In this document: positions 37,946-46,280 of the stretch, piece after piece
Numbering within the stretch: position 1 is the stretch's first letter
Layout: each line of letters begins with the position of its first letter
DNA from: Cedecea neteri
GTDB taxonomy: Bacteria; Pseudomonadota; Gammaproteobacteria; Enterobacterales; Enterobacteriaceae
Direction: 5' to 3'
Length of the DNA: 64,000 bases
Assembly: GCF_000757825.1 (NCBI RefSeq)
Contig: NZ_CP009451.1
Span: 3,286,001-3,350,000, forward strand
Position numbers and translations under genes: made by a program
Notes under the pieces: model-generated
Database searches by the model: none
What the model was told of the DNA's origin: nothing
The model's input: only the letters and a program-made list of their open reading frames with translations

Positions 37946-37986
37946 TGATGTGTTTGTTATTTACTCTGGTGTGATGTGGTTTTTCG

Positions 37987-38385
37987 ATGAAAAAAATACT
38001 GTCTGTTTTTATAGGATTTATTATCTCTGGTGCAGCATTGGCCGATCAATGTACTGGTGTTCTGATTCGGGACACACAGATTAGCACTGGGGAAGTCGTA
38101 GCGGGTGGAGTATCCAGATACCCACTTAACTATGCTGAAAGAGGCAATTTATTATCTGTCAGCATTAATGGCACTGATTTAAATTTTCAAACCACGCCTG
38201 TTTACAACGATAAGTGGAAGAAAAATGCCAAAATGCAGATGCGCACTGGATTAATTGATACCGGAGAGTTTGGTGCTGAGATAATAACGATCAAGGAAAG
38301 TAACAAGATGTCGGCTATTCAGCTGACGATAAAAAACGGTGATAAAGAACGAATAATTAGTGGTTCAAGATGCGGTGAAGACTAA
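37987..38385 (+). CDS. Orphan secreted/periplasmic protein of unknown function
   Basis: 132 residues, not recognised. Clear Sec signal peptide (KK, hydrophobic ILSVFIGFIISGA, cleavage near ALA-DQ). The mature part has just two Cys, one right after the cleavage site (DQCTGV) and one four residues from the end (SRCGED), placed so that a single disulfide could join the two ends. Predicted beta-rich (LLSVSINGTDLNFQTTPVY; IQLTIKNGDKERI). Clearly AT-richer than gss and speC, suggesting transfer. Only a weak ribosome site. It lies between the gss terminator and the tRNA-Phe repeat array. Confidence 0.65.
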   Translation: MKKILSVFIGFIISGAALADQCTGVLIRDTQISTGEVVAGGVSRYPLNYAERGNLLSVSINGTDLNFQTTPVYNDKWKKNAKMQMRTGLIDTGEFGAEIITIKESNKMSAIQLTIKNGDKERIISGSRCGED

Positions 38386-38641
38386 AACGTCGGGAACGTT
38401 TTGAACAGCGCTTGCGCTGGCCCCAAAGGGGTGAGCCTCATGGATGAGGCGAATACTAAAACGTCGGGAACGTTTTTGAACAGCGCTTGCGCTGGCCCGT
38501 AGGGCGAGTATCAGGATGAGGCGAATACTAAAACGTCGGGAACGTTTTTGAACAGCGCTTGCGCTGGCCCCGAAGGGGTGAGCCTCATGGATGAGGCGAA
38601 TAATCGAACTTGTTCGATGAAGAGTCCAGACGCCAGAAAGC

Positions 38642-38666
38642 AAAAAACCAGCCCGTAGGCTGGTTT
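38642..38666 (-). terminator. Duplicate copy of the tRNA-Phe terminator
   Basis: Same AAACCAGCC/GGCTGGTTT hairpin with T run as at 38874, carried in the 167-bp direct repeat. Confidence 0.7.
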
Positions 38667-38873
38667 CTTTAAATAGTGGTGCCCGGACTCGGACTAACGC
38701 CGAAGGCGTTTGAACAGCGCTTGCGCTGGCCCGTAGGGCGAGTATCAGGATGATACGAGTACTAAAACGTTGGGAACGTTTTGAACAGCGCTTGCGCTGG
38801 CCCCGAAGGGGTGAGCCTCATGGATGAGGCGAATAATCGAACTTGTTCGATGAAGAGTCCAGACGCCAGAAAG

Positions 38874-38899
38874 CAAAAAACCAGCCCGTAGGCTGGTTT
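38874..38899 (-). terminator. Terminator of tRNA-Phe
   Basis: On the minus strand AAACCAGCC-tacg-GGCTGGTT is followed by TTTTG, 11 bases after the tRNA CCA end. Confidence 0.85.
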
Positions 38900-38909
38900 C
38901 TTTAAATAG

Positions 38910-38985
38910 TGGTGCCCGGACTCGGAATCGAACCAAGGACACGGGGATTTTCAATCCCCTGCTCTACCGACTGAGCTATCCGGGC
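38910..38985 (-). tRNA. pheV: tRNA-Phe (anticodon GAA)
   Basis: 76 nt with encoded CCA, identical by memory to E. coli tRNA-Phe: acceptor GCCCGGA/TCCGGGC, D arm AGCTCAGTCGGTAGAGC, anticodon stem GGGGATTGAAAATCCCC with GAA, T arm GGTTCGATTCC. It lies near speC, as pheV does in E. coli. Its 3' end is duplicated 233 bases further on. Confidence 0.97.
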
Positions 38986-38995
38986 AACGGGGCGC

Positions 38996-39024
38996 ATTAA
39001 ACCGTAAACCCCGTTCCGCGTCAA
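38996..39024 (-). promoter_or_regulatory. Promoter of tRNA-Phe
   Basis: Minus strand: TTGACG, 17-base spacer, TTTAAT, then a GC-rich discriminator (GCGCCCCG) as in stringently controlled stable-RNA promoters, ending close to the tRNA 5' end. Confidence 0.75.
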
Positions 39025-39263
39025 TGGCTTTGTTGTACAGCGCGGTGCGTTTGCATGATTTATGTGCGGGCTGTTACAGACTTCATATTGAACCCCCTGG
39101 CAGAAGGTGCCATGATTGCGCCAATTTTGTTATTCACTACGGGGCGCCTTGATGTTCACTCTCAATTCCCATGCATCTTTCGGGATGGCGCTCGTCCGTG
39201 CTGCTATTACCTTCCGAAGTCCCTTGCTCACCATGCGGTGAGGGCAATGTATGCTCGCTGCAG

Positions 39264-39304
39264 GACATCAGTAAAATCAGACTCCGTCTGGTTTTACTGA
39301 TGTC
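39264..39304 (+). promoter_or_regulatory. Long hairpin in the speC upstream region
   Basis: GACATCAGTAAAATCAGAC-tcc-GTCTGGTTTTACTGATGTC: 19-bp stem with one G-U pair and a 3-base loop, 114 bases before speC, with no T run after it. A second weaker stem (TTGC..TCACC/GGTGAGGGCAA) precedes it at about 39224-39246. Nothing else recognisable lies between the tRNA promoter and speC. Confidence 0.6.
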
Positions 39305-39417
39305 TGGCGGTCGAAGTGGATTCACACCTAAGACCCTCAGAACGCCTTCACCGGGGAATTTTCCCTTTGCCGTGCCGGTTGGCACTCACTCATCCTTGCA
39401 GACGGGGATTTGTGCTT

Positions 39418-41553
39418 ATGAAATCATTGAAAATTGCCGCCAGCCACGATGTGGCTGCATTACTCTCAACGCATCGCGAAGTGGTTACGCTTGACGATAC
39501 CGACTTCACCGATGTGGCGGCAGTTGTCATTTCCGTTGCGGATAGCCGCAGCGGTATTCTGGCCTTGCTCAAGCGCACGGGTTTTAATTTACCGGTATTC
39601 ATTTTCAGCGAGGCCGCCGTTGACGGCTTGCCTGCGGTAACCGGCGTGATAACCGGGAAAGCGCAGGATTATCTGGAGCTGGAAACCGCGGCCAGTGATT
39701 ACGAGGAAGACCTGCTGCCGCCGTTCTTCAACACGCTGACTAAGTACGTGGCGATGGACAACAGCACTTTTGCCTGCCCAGGCCACCAGCACGGCGAGTT
39801 CTTCAAAAAGCATCCTGCAGGCCGCCAGTTTTATGATTTCTTCGGTGAGAACGTGTTTCGTGCCGATATGTGCAACGCAGACGTCAAGCTTGGGGATTTG
39901 CTGATCCACGAAGGCTCCGCCAAGCACGCGCAGAAGTTTGCCGCGAAAGTTTTCCATGCTGACAAAACCTATTTCGTGCTTAACGGCACCTCCGCCGCTA
40001 ACAAAGTGGTGACCAACGCGCTGCTGACGCGCGGTGACCTGGTCCTGTTTGACCGTAACAACCACAAATCTAACCATCACGGCGCACTTATCCAGGCCGG
40101 GGCGACGCCGGTTTATCTTGAGGCTTCCCGCAACCCATTCGGTTTTATCGGCGGCATTGACGCGCACTGTTTTGATGAGAAATACCTGCGGGAGCTGATT
40201 GCGGAAGTGGCACCTGAGCGTGCTCAGGAAGCAAGGCCGTTCCGCCTGGCGGTTATCCAACTGGGCACCTATGACGGTACGATTTATAACGCCCGGCAGG
40301 TGGTGGATAACATCGGCCATCTGTGCGATTACATCCTCTTCGACTCGGCATGGGTCGGCTACGAGCAGTTTATTCCGATGATGGCGGACTGTTCGCCGCT
40401 GCTGCTGGATCTGAACGAAAACGATCCTGGGATCTTTGTTACCCAGTCGGTTCACAAGCAGCAGGCCGGTTTCTCCCAGACCTCGCAGATCCATAAGAAA
40501 GACAACCATCTTCGGGGCCAGGCACGCTTCTGCCCGCACAAGCGGCTGAACAATGCCTTCATGCTCCATGCCTCAACCAGCCCGTTCTATCCGCTGTTTG
40601 CCGCGCTGGACATAAACGCCAAGATTCATGAGGGTGAAAGCGGTCGTCGCCTGTGGGCGGAATGCGTGGCAATGGGCATTGAGGCCCGCAAGGCGATTAT
40701 CGCCAACTGTAAGATGATCAAACCGTTCATTCCGCCGGAGGTCGCAGGGCGCCCGTGGCAGGATCATCCCACGGAGAAGATCGCGCAGGAACGCTGCTTC
40801 TTCAGCTTTGAGCCGGGTGAAAGTTGGCACGGCTTTGAAGGCTATGCGAAGGACGAATATTTTGTCGATCCCTGCAAGCTGCTGTTAACCACGCCGGGTA
40901 TTGATCCGCAAACCGGCAGCTATACCGGGTTCGGCGTGCCTGCGGCGATCCTCGCTAACTATCTTCGCGAAAACGGCATTGTGCCGGAGAAGTCGGATCT
41001 TAACTCGATCCTGTTCCTGCTTACCCCGGCGGAAAGCCACGATAAGCTGGCTCAGCTGGTGGCGATGCTGGCGCAGTTTGAACAGCACATCGAGGACGAC
41101 ACGCCGCTGGCGGACGTGCTGCCAACGATTTATCAGAAATACCCGGTGCGCTACAAAGGCTACACGCTGCGTCAGCTTTGCCAGGAGATGCACGACCTGT
41201 ACGTGAGCTTTGAAGTTAAAGAGCTACAGAAGGCGATGTTCCGCAAGCCAAGCCTGCCCGCCGTGGCGGTGAACCCGCAGGACGCCAACATTGAGTTTAT
41301 TCGTGGCAACGTGGAGCTGGTGCGTCTGAGTGAAGCCGAAGGGCGTATCGCGGCGGAAGGCGCGTTGCCTTACCCGCCTGGCGTGCTATGCGTGGTACCG
41401 GGTGAAGTTTGGGGCGGAGCGGCGCTGCGCTATTTCCTGGCGCTGGAAGAGGGCGTGAACATGCTGCCGGGCTTCTCGCCCGAGCTTCAGGGCGTGTATA
41501 GCGAGACGGATGCGGACGGTATTAAGCGGTTGTACGGTTATATGTTGAAGTAA
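39418..41553 (+). CDS. speC: Ornithine decarboxylase, biosynthetic
   Basis: PLP enzyme converting ornithine to putrescine. 711 residues, same as E. coli SpeC, bacterial fold-type I decarboxylase with an N-terminal wing domain (residues 1 to about 105). PLP lysine Lys347 in SVHKQQAGFSQTSQIHKKD; DSAWVGYEQF holds the PLP-contacting Asp. The C-terminal EALPYPPGVL-type substrate entry segment (AEGALPYPPGVLCVVPGE) is intact. ATG 39418 matches the E. coli N-terminus; the frame runs upstream to 39316 without support. E. coli neighbours nupG and yqgA are not present around it. Confidence 0.97.
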   Translation: MKSLKIAASHDVAALLSTHREVVTLDDTDFTDVAAVVISVADSRSGILALLKRTGFNLPVFIFSEAAVDGLPAVTGVITGKAQDYLELETAASDYEEDLLPPFFNTLTKYVAMDNSTFACPGHQHGEFFKKHPAGRQFYDFFGENVFRADMCNADVKLGDLLIHEGSAKHAQKFAAKVFHADKTYFVLNGTSAANKVVTNALLTRGDLVLFDRNNHKSNHHGALIQAGATPVYLEASRNPFGFIGGIDAHCFDEKYLRELIAEVAPERAQEARPFRLAVIQLGTYDGTIYNARQVVDNIGHLCDYILFDSAWVGYEQFIPMMADCSPLLLDLNENDPGIFVTQSVHKQQAGFSQTSQIHKKDNHLRGQARFCPHKRLNNAFMLHASTSPFYPLFAALDINAKIHEGESGRRLWAECVAMGIEARKAIIANCKMIKPFIPPEVAGRPWQDHPTEKIAQERCFFSFEPGESWHGFEGYAKDEYFVDPCKLLLTTPGIDPQTGSYTGFGVPAAILANYLRENGIVPEKSDLNSILFLLTPAESHDKLAQLVAMLAQFEQHIEDDTPLADVLPTIYQKYPVRYKGYTLRQLCQEMHDLYVSFEVKELQKAMFRKPSLPAVAVNPQDANIEFIRGNVELVRLSEAEGRIAAEGALPYPPGVLCVVPGEVWGGAALRYFLALEEGVNMLPGFSPELQGVYSETDADGIKRLYGYMLK

Positions 41554-41563
41554 GAGGGAATGG

Positions 41564-41618
41564 CCCCTCACCCCGGCCCTCTCCCCAGGGGGGCGAGAGA
41601 GAAAAAAAGGGTGAGGGT
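41564..41618. repeat. CCCTCACC palindromic repeat, copy C
   Basis: CCCTCACCCCGGCCCTCTCCCC...GGGTGAGGG between the convergent speC and mltC genes; it could also serve as a bidirectional terminator. Confidence 0.8.
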
Positions 41619-41629
41619 ATCCGTCTAAA

Positions 41630-42709
41630 CTACCGCCGGCGGTAACTCTTCTGCGCGGTGTTCACCTTATACAGATAGTGACGAGACTCAGCGGAAGGGT
41701 GGCGCGTTGTCAGCGTCTGGTAGACGTCGCCCGGCCCCATGCTGTTAATCAGGCTGAATGCCTGAGTTTTGTCGTTGGAGAACACTCTCAGCACGCTGCC
41801 CGCGCCGCCGTTATAAGCGGTGATAACCGCATAGCGACGTGACGTTGGGTTATCAATCTGCCCCAGATAGCTGTTTTGCAGAATCGCCAGATAAGCCGTG
41901 CCGGTATCGATATTGCTTTCCGGATCGAACAGGAAGCTGCGGCTTGGTTTACCCCATTTCCCCTGAGCCTTGAACACGTCAACTCCGGCGCTGTGCTGCA
42001 CAACCTGCATCAGGCCCAGCGCATCCGCGTGGCTTACCGCATACGGGTTAAAGCTCGATTCCGTCTGCATGATAGCCAGGATCAGTGACTCTTCTACGCC
42101 GTATTTCTTCGAGGCTTTACGCACCATGCCAAGGTACTTATGGGCACGCTTGTCGAGGTGGTTAGGCACAAGGTTGATGGTCACGCTATAGACTATTTTC
42201 AGCCCGGTACTGCGCTTTTGCAGGCGCGTTTGCAGCAGATAATCGGCAAACTTCGTGGCGCGCCCTTCCCAGCGGATCGGCTGGCCGGTGTTATCCACCA
42301 CCTGTCCGTAAAGGAACGGTTCTTTGGAAATCTGGACGTCGTTGGCGTCAGAATAAAGATCGATCGAACCCGGATCGTCGCCCATCAGCAGGGTGGTAAC
42401 GATCGCCTGGCGCAGGTGCGCGGCAGGATCGGTTCCCGCGATCGTCTCAACGGTGATGGTACCTTCGTCGAAGTTAATGTGGCTACGCGTCAGATATTGG
42501 TCGGTGTATTTGACGTAATCTTTCGGGCCTGCAATCAGTACCTCTTTGATACCCCAGATATTTTCAATGTTGTTGGCAAATTGCCCCATTAAAATATCGA
42601 ACCCGTTGGTGTCCTTGATAAACGCGTCGTTGTAGGCGTCGTCGTTTTTCTTGCTCGAACAGGAGATCAGCAACGGGGCCACAAGAGCCAGCGCGAGAAG
42701 TTTTTTCAT
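41630..42709 (-). CDS. mltC: Membrane-bound lytic murein transglycosylase C
   Basis: Outer-membrane lipoprotein that cleaves peptidoglycan glycan strands, forming 1,6-anhydromuropeptides. 359 residues, same as E. coli. Lipoprotein signal ending LLISCSS with the lipid-bearing Cys17. N-terminal DUF3393 domain, then the SLT domain with catalytic Glu in [21 protein letters not shown] and [14 protein letters not shown] 42709 gives the E. coli-like MKK start; the preceding ATG at 42712 is an alternative. Third gene of the mutY-yggX-mltC run. Confidence 0.96.
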   Translation of the reverse strand: MKKLLALALVAPLLISCSSKKNDDAYNDAFIKDTNGFDILMGQFANNIENIWGIKEVLIAGPKDYVKYTDQYLTRSHINFDEGTITVETIAGTDPAAHLRQAIVTTLLMGDDPGSIDLYSDANDVQISKEPFLYGQVVDNTGQPIRWEGRATKFADYLLQTRLQKRSTGLKIVYSVTINLVPNHLDKRAHKYLGMVRKASKKYGVEESLILAIMQTESSFNPYAVSHADALGLMQVVQHSAGVDVFKAQGKWGKPSRSFLFDPESNIDTGTAYLAILQNSYLGQIDNPTSRRYAVITAYNGGAGSVLRVFSNDKTQAFSLINSMGPGDVYQTLTTRHPSAESRHYLYKVNTAQKSYRRR

Positions 42710-42752
42710 CATTCCGTGTATGCGTGTTGTGTTTGCAAAAAGGTGCCGACGA

Positions 42753-43028
42753 TTATTGTTTTTCTGGCGGGGTAAAGCCTTCGATATGGACTTCTTTCCC
42801 TTCAAACAGGAAATTGACCATCTCGTTTTCCAGCTCTTTGCGGTGCTCCGGGTTCATCATGCTCATCTTTCTTTCATTGATAAGCATGGTTTGCTTGGAC
42901 TGCCACTGCGCCCAGGCTTCTTTGGAGATTTCGTTGTAGATTCGCTTGCCCAGCTCGCCCGGGTACAGCTGGAAATCCTGGCCTTCAGCGTCGCGCTGCA
43001 GGTAAGTACAAAAAATCGTTCTGCTCAT
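42753..43028 (-). CDS. yggX: Fe(2+)-trafficking / oxidative damage protection protein YggX
   Basis: Small cytoplasmic protein protecting Fe-S clusters from oxidative damage. 91 residues, same as E. coli. N-terminus [19 protein letters not shown] with the conserved Cys7, then the [22 protein letters not shown] helix region. Two bases separate it from the mutY stop, so co-transcription with mutY is certain in practice. Confidence 0.96.
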   Translation of the reverse strand: MSRTIFCTYLQRDAEGQDFQLYPGELGKRIYNEISKEAWAQWQSKQTMLINERKMSMMNPEHRKELENEMVNFLFEGKEVHIEGFTPPEKQ

Positions 43029-43030
43029 GA

Positions 43031-44113
43031 TTATTCCTCTTCTTCGGCGCGAACGGGCGCTAAGGCAACCGGTTCGGCACGCAATTGTTGTAGCAGGCGC
43101 TCTACGGGAGCCGCCAGCCCGACGGATTGTGGCTGGCCTAAGTTATACCAGAGAGCGGGGCCTTCATCCATGCAGCCGCCCGTAGACGACACCGGAAGCC
43201 ACATTGGCACAATATCCAAATGGAAATGGCTAAAGGTATGGCGGAAAGCCGTTAACTGCGTGAGATTATCGGCCGGAATTCCGCGCTGTTCCAGCCAGTT
43301 ATGCAATTCCTGTTCGTCAGAAAACTGTGGGAAGCAGAATAATCCGCCCCATAGTCCTACGGCCGGGCGCTGTGCCAGAAATACTTCATCGCCATGCTGC
43401 ATCATCAGCATATAGCCGGTGCGTTCCGGTAGCGTCACTTTAGGCTTCTTGCCGGGATAATTCGCCCAGCTGTGATTAGCATAAGACACGCAGCCGTTGC
43501 TCAGAGGGCAAAGTTCGCACTTGGGTTTTGAACGCGTGCAGACCATCGCGCCCAGATCCATCATCGCCTGATTAAACTGGCTTACACCTTGCGCCGGAGT
43601 GACTCGCTCGCTTATTTCCCAGAGGCGGTTTTCGACCTCTTTTTTACCCGGCCAGCCGGAAACGGCATAACAACGTGCGAGCACGCGCTTAACGTTGCCG
43701 TCGAGAATAGGGAAGTGTTTGCCCAACGAAAGAGACAGAATCGCGCCTGCGGTTGAGCGCCCAACGCCCGGCAAATCCGCGACTTCTTCATACGTTTGTG
43801 GGAAAACGCCACCGTGTTTATCGGCAACCTGTTGCGCGGCTTTATGCAGATTACGGGCGCGGGCGTAGTAGCCCAGGCCGGTCCACAGATGCAGCACTTC
43901 ATCCAGCGGCGCTTTTGCCAGATCGGTCACGGTGGGGAAGCGCGCCATAAAGCGCTCAAAATAAGGGATAACCGTCGCGACCTGGGTTTGTTGCAACATC
44001 ACCTCAGAGAGCCATACTTTATAAGGCGTTTTCTCCTGCTGCCACGGCAGGGTTTTACGCCCATACTTGTGGTACCAGTCGAGGACTTGTTGGGAGAATT
44101 GAGGAGCTTGCAT
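43031..44113 (-). CDS. mutY: Adenine DNA glycosylase
   Basis: Removes adenine mispaired with 8-oxoguanine. 360 residues (E. coli 350). Catalytic Glu37 in [20 protein letters not shown]; helix-hairpin-helix [13 protein letters not shown] with GNVKRVLAR (catalytic Asp); [4Fe-4S] cluster [18 protein letters not shown]-terminal NUDIX-like recognition domain. The C-terminus has about ten extra acidic residues (RAEEEE). ATG 44113 aligns with E. coli; a longer frame to 44212 overlaps the trmB promoter. Divergent from trmB. Confidence 0.96.
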   Translation of the reverse strand: MQAPQFSQQVLDWYHKYGRKTLPWQQEKTPYKVWLSEVMLQQTQVATVIPYFERFMARFPTVTDLAKAPLDEVLHLWTGLGYYARARNLHKAAQQVADKHGGVFPQTYEEVADLPGVGRSTAGAILSLSLGKHFPILDGNVKRVLARCYAVSGWPGKKEVENRLWEISERVTPAQGVSQFNQAMMDLGAMVCTRSKPKCELCPLSNGCVSYANHSWANYPGKKPKVTLPERTGYMLMMQHGDEVFLAQRPAVGLWGGLFCFPQFSDEQELHNWLEQRGIPADNLTQLTAFRHTFSHFHLDIVPMWLPVSSTGGCMDEGPALWYNLGQPQSVGLAAPVERLLQQLRAEPVALAPVRAEEEE

Positions 44114-44268
44114 CGTCAACGCGGGATATCCGGCAAAGGTGTAATAAAGGTGCCGATTCCAGCACAGAGGCGTAAAGCTGTAAACCGGAACTTTCTGCCA
44201 CTTGCTTCTCATCCTTAACTTTGGATAATGCCCGTTTCCCGAACACTAAGCGAAGCGTTAAGAAAACC

Positions 44269-44988
44269 ATGAAGAATGACGTCATTTCACCGGAATTTAA
44301 TGAAGAAGGCCGTGTACTGCGCCGCATCCGCAGCTTTGTCCGTCGCCAGGGGCGTCTGACAAAAGGCCAGCAGCACGCGCTGGATAACTACTGGCCGGTG
44401 ATGGGCGTTGAGTTCCAGGCCGAGCCTGCCGACTTTAGCGAGATTTTTGGCCGCGAAGCGCCGGTCACGCTGGAAATCGGTTTTGGTATGGGCACTTCGC
44501 TGGTGGCCATGGCGCAAACCAATCCGCAGCACAACTACCTCGGTATTGAAGTGCATTCACCGGGCGTGGGCGCCTGCCTGAGCACCGCGCATGAAGCCGG
44601 CGTGGAGAACCTCCGCGTGATGTGCCACGACGCGGTGGAAGTGTTGGAAAACATGATTCCTGACAATTCTTTGAACATGGTTCAGCTGTTTTTCCCTGAT
44701 CCATGGCATAAAGCGCGTCATAATAAACGCCGTATCGTTCAGGTACCGTTTGCTGACCTTGTGAAGCGTAAGCTGAAGCTGGGCGGCGTGTTCCATATGG
44801 CAACCGACTGGGAACCTTATGCTGAACATATGCTCGAAGTGATGTCCTCTATCGAAGGGTATAAAAACCAGTCGGAGAGTCACGACTACGTACCGCGTCC
44901 GGACTCACGTCCAGTGACCAAATTTGAACAACGTGGCCATCGTCTTGGCCACGGCGTATGGGACTTAATGTTCGAGAGGGTGAAATAA
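44269..44988 (+). CDS. trmB: tRNA (guanine-N7-)-methyltransferase
   Basis: SAM-dependent formation of m7G46 in tRNA. 239 residues, same as E. coli. SAM motif [15 protein letters not shown], then [13 protein letters not shown], catalytic [17 protein letters not shown] and [14 protein letters not shown] 44269 aligns with E. coli TrmB. Its TAA overlaps the yggL ATG by one base (TAATG). Confidence 0.97.
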   Translation: MKNDVISPEFNEEGRVLRRIRSFVRRQGRLTKGQQHALDNYWPVMGVEFQAEPADFSEIFGREAPVTLEIGFGMGTSLVAMAQTNPQHNYLGIEVHSPGVGACLSTAHEAGVENLRVMCHDAVEVLENMIPDNSLNMVQLFFPDPWHKARHNKRRIVQVPFADLVKRKLKLGGVFHMATDWEPYAEHMLEVMSSIEGYKNQSESHDYVPRPDSRPVTKFEQRGHRLGHGVWDLMFERVK

Positions 44989-45314
44989 TGGCAAAGAATC
45001 GTAGCCGTCGTCTGCGTAAGAAAATGCACATCGAAGAGTTCCAGGAACTGGGGTTCTCGATTGCCTGGCGCTTCCCGGAGGGCACTTCCGAAGAGCAAAT
45101 CGATAAAACCGTGGACGAGCTGATCGCTGAAGTGATTGCGCCGAACAAGCTGGCGTTTGACGGCAGTGGTTACCTGGTCTGGGAAGGCCTGGTGTGCATG
45201 GAAGAGATTGGCAAATGCACCGAAGAGCATCAGGCGCTGGTGCGTAAATGGTTAGAAGACCGCAAGCTCGAAGATGTTCGCATTAGCGATCTGTTCGACG
45301 TCTGGTGGGACTAA
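44988..45314 (+). CDS. yggL: YggL family 50S ribosome-associated protein (DUF469)
   Basis: 108 residues, same as E. coli YggL, a small basic/acidic protein reported to associate with the 50S subunit. N-terminus AKNRSRRLRKKMHIEEFQELG, then SEEQIDKTVDELIAE and the Trp-rich C-terminus DLFDVWWD. Start overlaps the trmB stop, giving translational coupling. A strong terminator follows. Confidence 0.95.
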   Translation: MAKNRSRRLRKKMHIEEFQELGFSIAWRFPEGTSEEQIDKTVDELIAEVIAPNKLAFDGSGYLVWEGLVCMEEIGKCTEEHQALVRKWLEDRKLEDVRISDLFDVWWD

Positions 45315-45330
45315 GTGTTAGCAAAAAACA

Positions 45331-45357
45331 GGCTGGTTAATTAACCAGCCTTTTTTT
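45331..45357 (+). terminator. Rho-independent terminator after trmB-yggL
   Basis: GGCTGGTTAATTAACCAGCC followed by seven T. Confidence 0.92.
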
Positions 45358-45383
45358 CAGGAGCTGATTTTTCAGGAGAGAAT

Positions 45384-46100
45384 ATGATCCGTAAGGTTCT
45401 TTTAGGCGCACTGCTGGTCACCGCCGCTTCGGCGCACGCTGACTATCAGTGCAGCGTAAATCCACGCGATGACGTGGTCATTAGCCCGCAGTCCGTTCAG
45501 GTCGTGGGTGAGAACGGCAACCTGGTGATTGCGCCTGACGGCAGCGTCAAATACAACGGCGTTCAGAAGACGCTGAGCGCGGCACAGCGCCAGCAGGCGT
45601 TGAACTACCAAAAAGCTCTGCGCACGGATTTACCGTGGATTGATAACGGTGCCCGTTCTCGCGTAGAGAAAAGCCGCATAGCGCTGGACGGCATTATTGC
45701 GAAGCAGGTCGGGGAGAGCAGCAGCATGCGCAGCCGCCTGACCAAGCTGGATGCCCAGCTAAAAGAGCAGATGAACCGTATTATCGAGCGCCGCCAGGAC
45801 GGGCTGACGTTCCACTATAAAGCCGTCGATCAGGTGAGGGCCGATGGCCAGCAGCTGGTGAACCAGGCGATGGGCGGCATTCTGCAGGATAGCATTAATG
45901 AAATGGGCGCGCAGGCGGTGCTGAAAGGCGGCGGCAACCCGCTGCAGAATGTGCTGGGTAACCTCGGCGGCCTGCAAACGGCGGTTCAGAACGAGTGGAA
46001 TAATCAGGAAGCGGATTTTCAGAAGTTCGGTAAAGATGTGTGTGACCGCGTGATCACCCTTGAGCAGAGCCGCAAGGCGCTGGTGAGCGGGCTTAAGTAA
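45384..46100 (+). CDS. yggN: Periplasmic DUF2884 family protein YggN
   Basis: 238 residues (E. coli 239). Signal peptide IRKVLLGALLVTAASAHA with cleavage before DYQC. The mature part is helical (AQRQQALNYQKALRTDLPW; KLDAQLKEQMNRIIERRQDG) and ends with a possible disulfide partner Cys in KDVCDRV. Function unknown; conserved across enterobacteria. AGGAG before the ATG. Between the yggL terminator and ansB. Confidence 0.93.
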   Translation: MIRKVLLGALLVTAASAHADYQCSVNPRDDVVISPQSVQVVGENGNLVIAPDGSVKYNGVQKTLSAAQRQQALNYQKALRTDLPWIDNGARSRVEKSRIALDGIIAKQVGESSSMRSRLTKLDAQLKEQMNRIIERRQDGLTFHYKAVDQVRADGQQLVNQAMGGILQDSINEMGAQAVLKGGGNPLQNVLGNLGGLQTAVQNEWNNQEADFQKFGKDVCDRVITLEQSRKALVSGLK

Positions 46101-46280
46101 TCCAGAGGCCGGCTTTTTCCCGGCCGCTTCCTCCCATTTATTATTATTTTCTGTTCATTGGTTTCTGTATCTAATAATCGTGATTATTGGAGAGCGTTTA
46201 TCTGGTTAATGGGCTGTAGTCACATTATTCATCTTTGATGCTGGGATAATGCGGCAAATTCACATAACTGGAGAAATAAA

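Larger units (their letters stand above)
38386..38926 (-). repeat. tRNA-Phe trailer repeat array with a duplicated tRNA 3' end
   Basis: Five copies of a hairpin block containing GAACAGCGCTTGCGCTGG (at 38403, 38478, 38550, 38712, 38783), spaced 75, 72, 162 and 71 bases. Units combine an AAAACGT-CGGGA-ACGTTTT hairpin, CAGCGCttGCGCTG, a GGCCC(C)..GGG(G) hairpin and GCCTCATggATGAGGC. A larger direct repeat of about 167 bp (38527-38693 and 38761-38926) also includes a terminator and the last 17 bases of tRNA-Phe. Read in the tRNA direction, the whole array lies downstream of the tRNA, as in the rtT repeats of the E. coli tyrT operon. Confidence 0.85.

Noticed and set aside
38365..38954. Short minus-strand frames with repeated GASASAVQ segments over the tRNA-Phe trailer
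   Set aside because: They are translations of the palindromic repeat units and of the duplicated tRNA end; no start signals.
39589..40569. 326-codon frame on the - strand
   Set aside because: Antisense to speC; shadow frame.
46150..46270. FNR and CRP sites upstream of ansB
   Set aside because: Expected from E. coli, but only half-site matches are visible.
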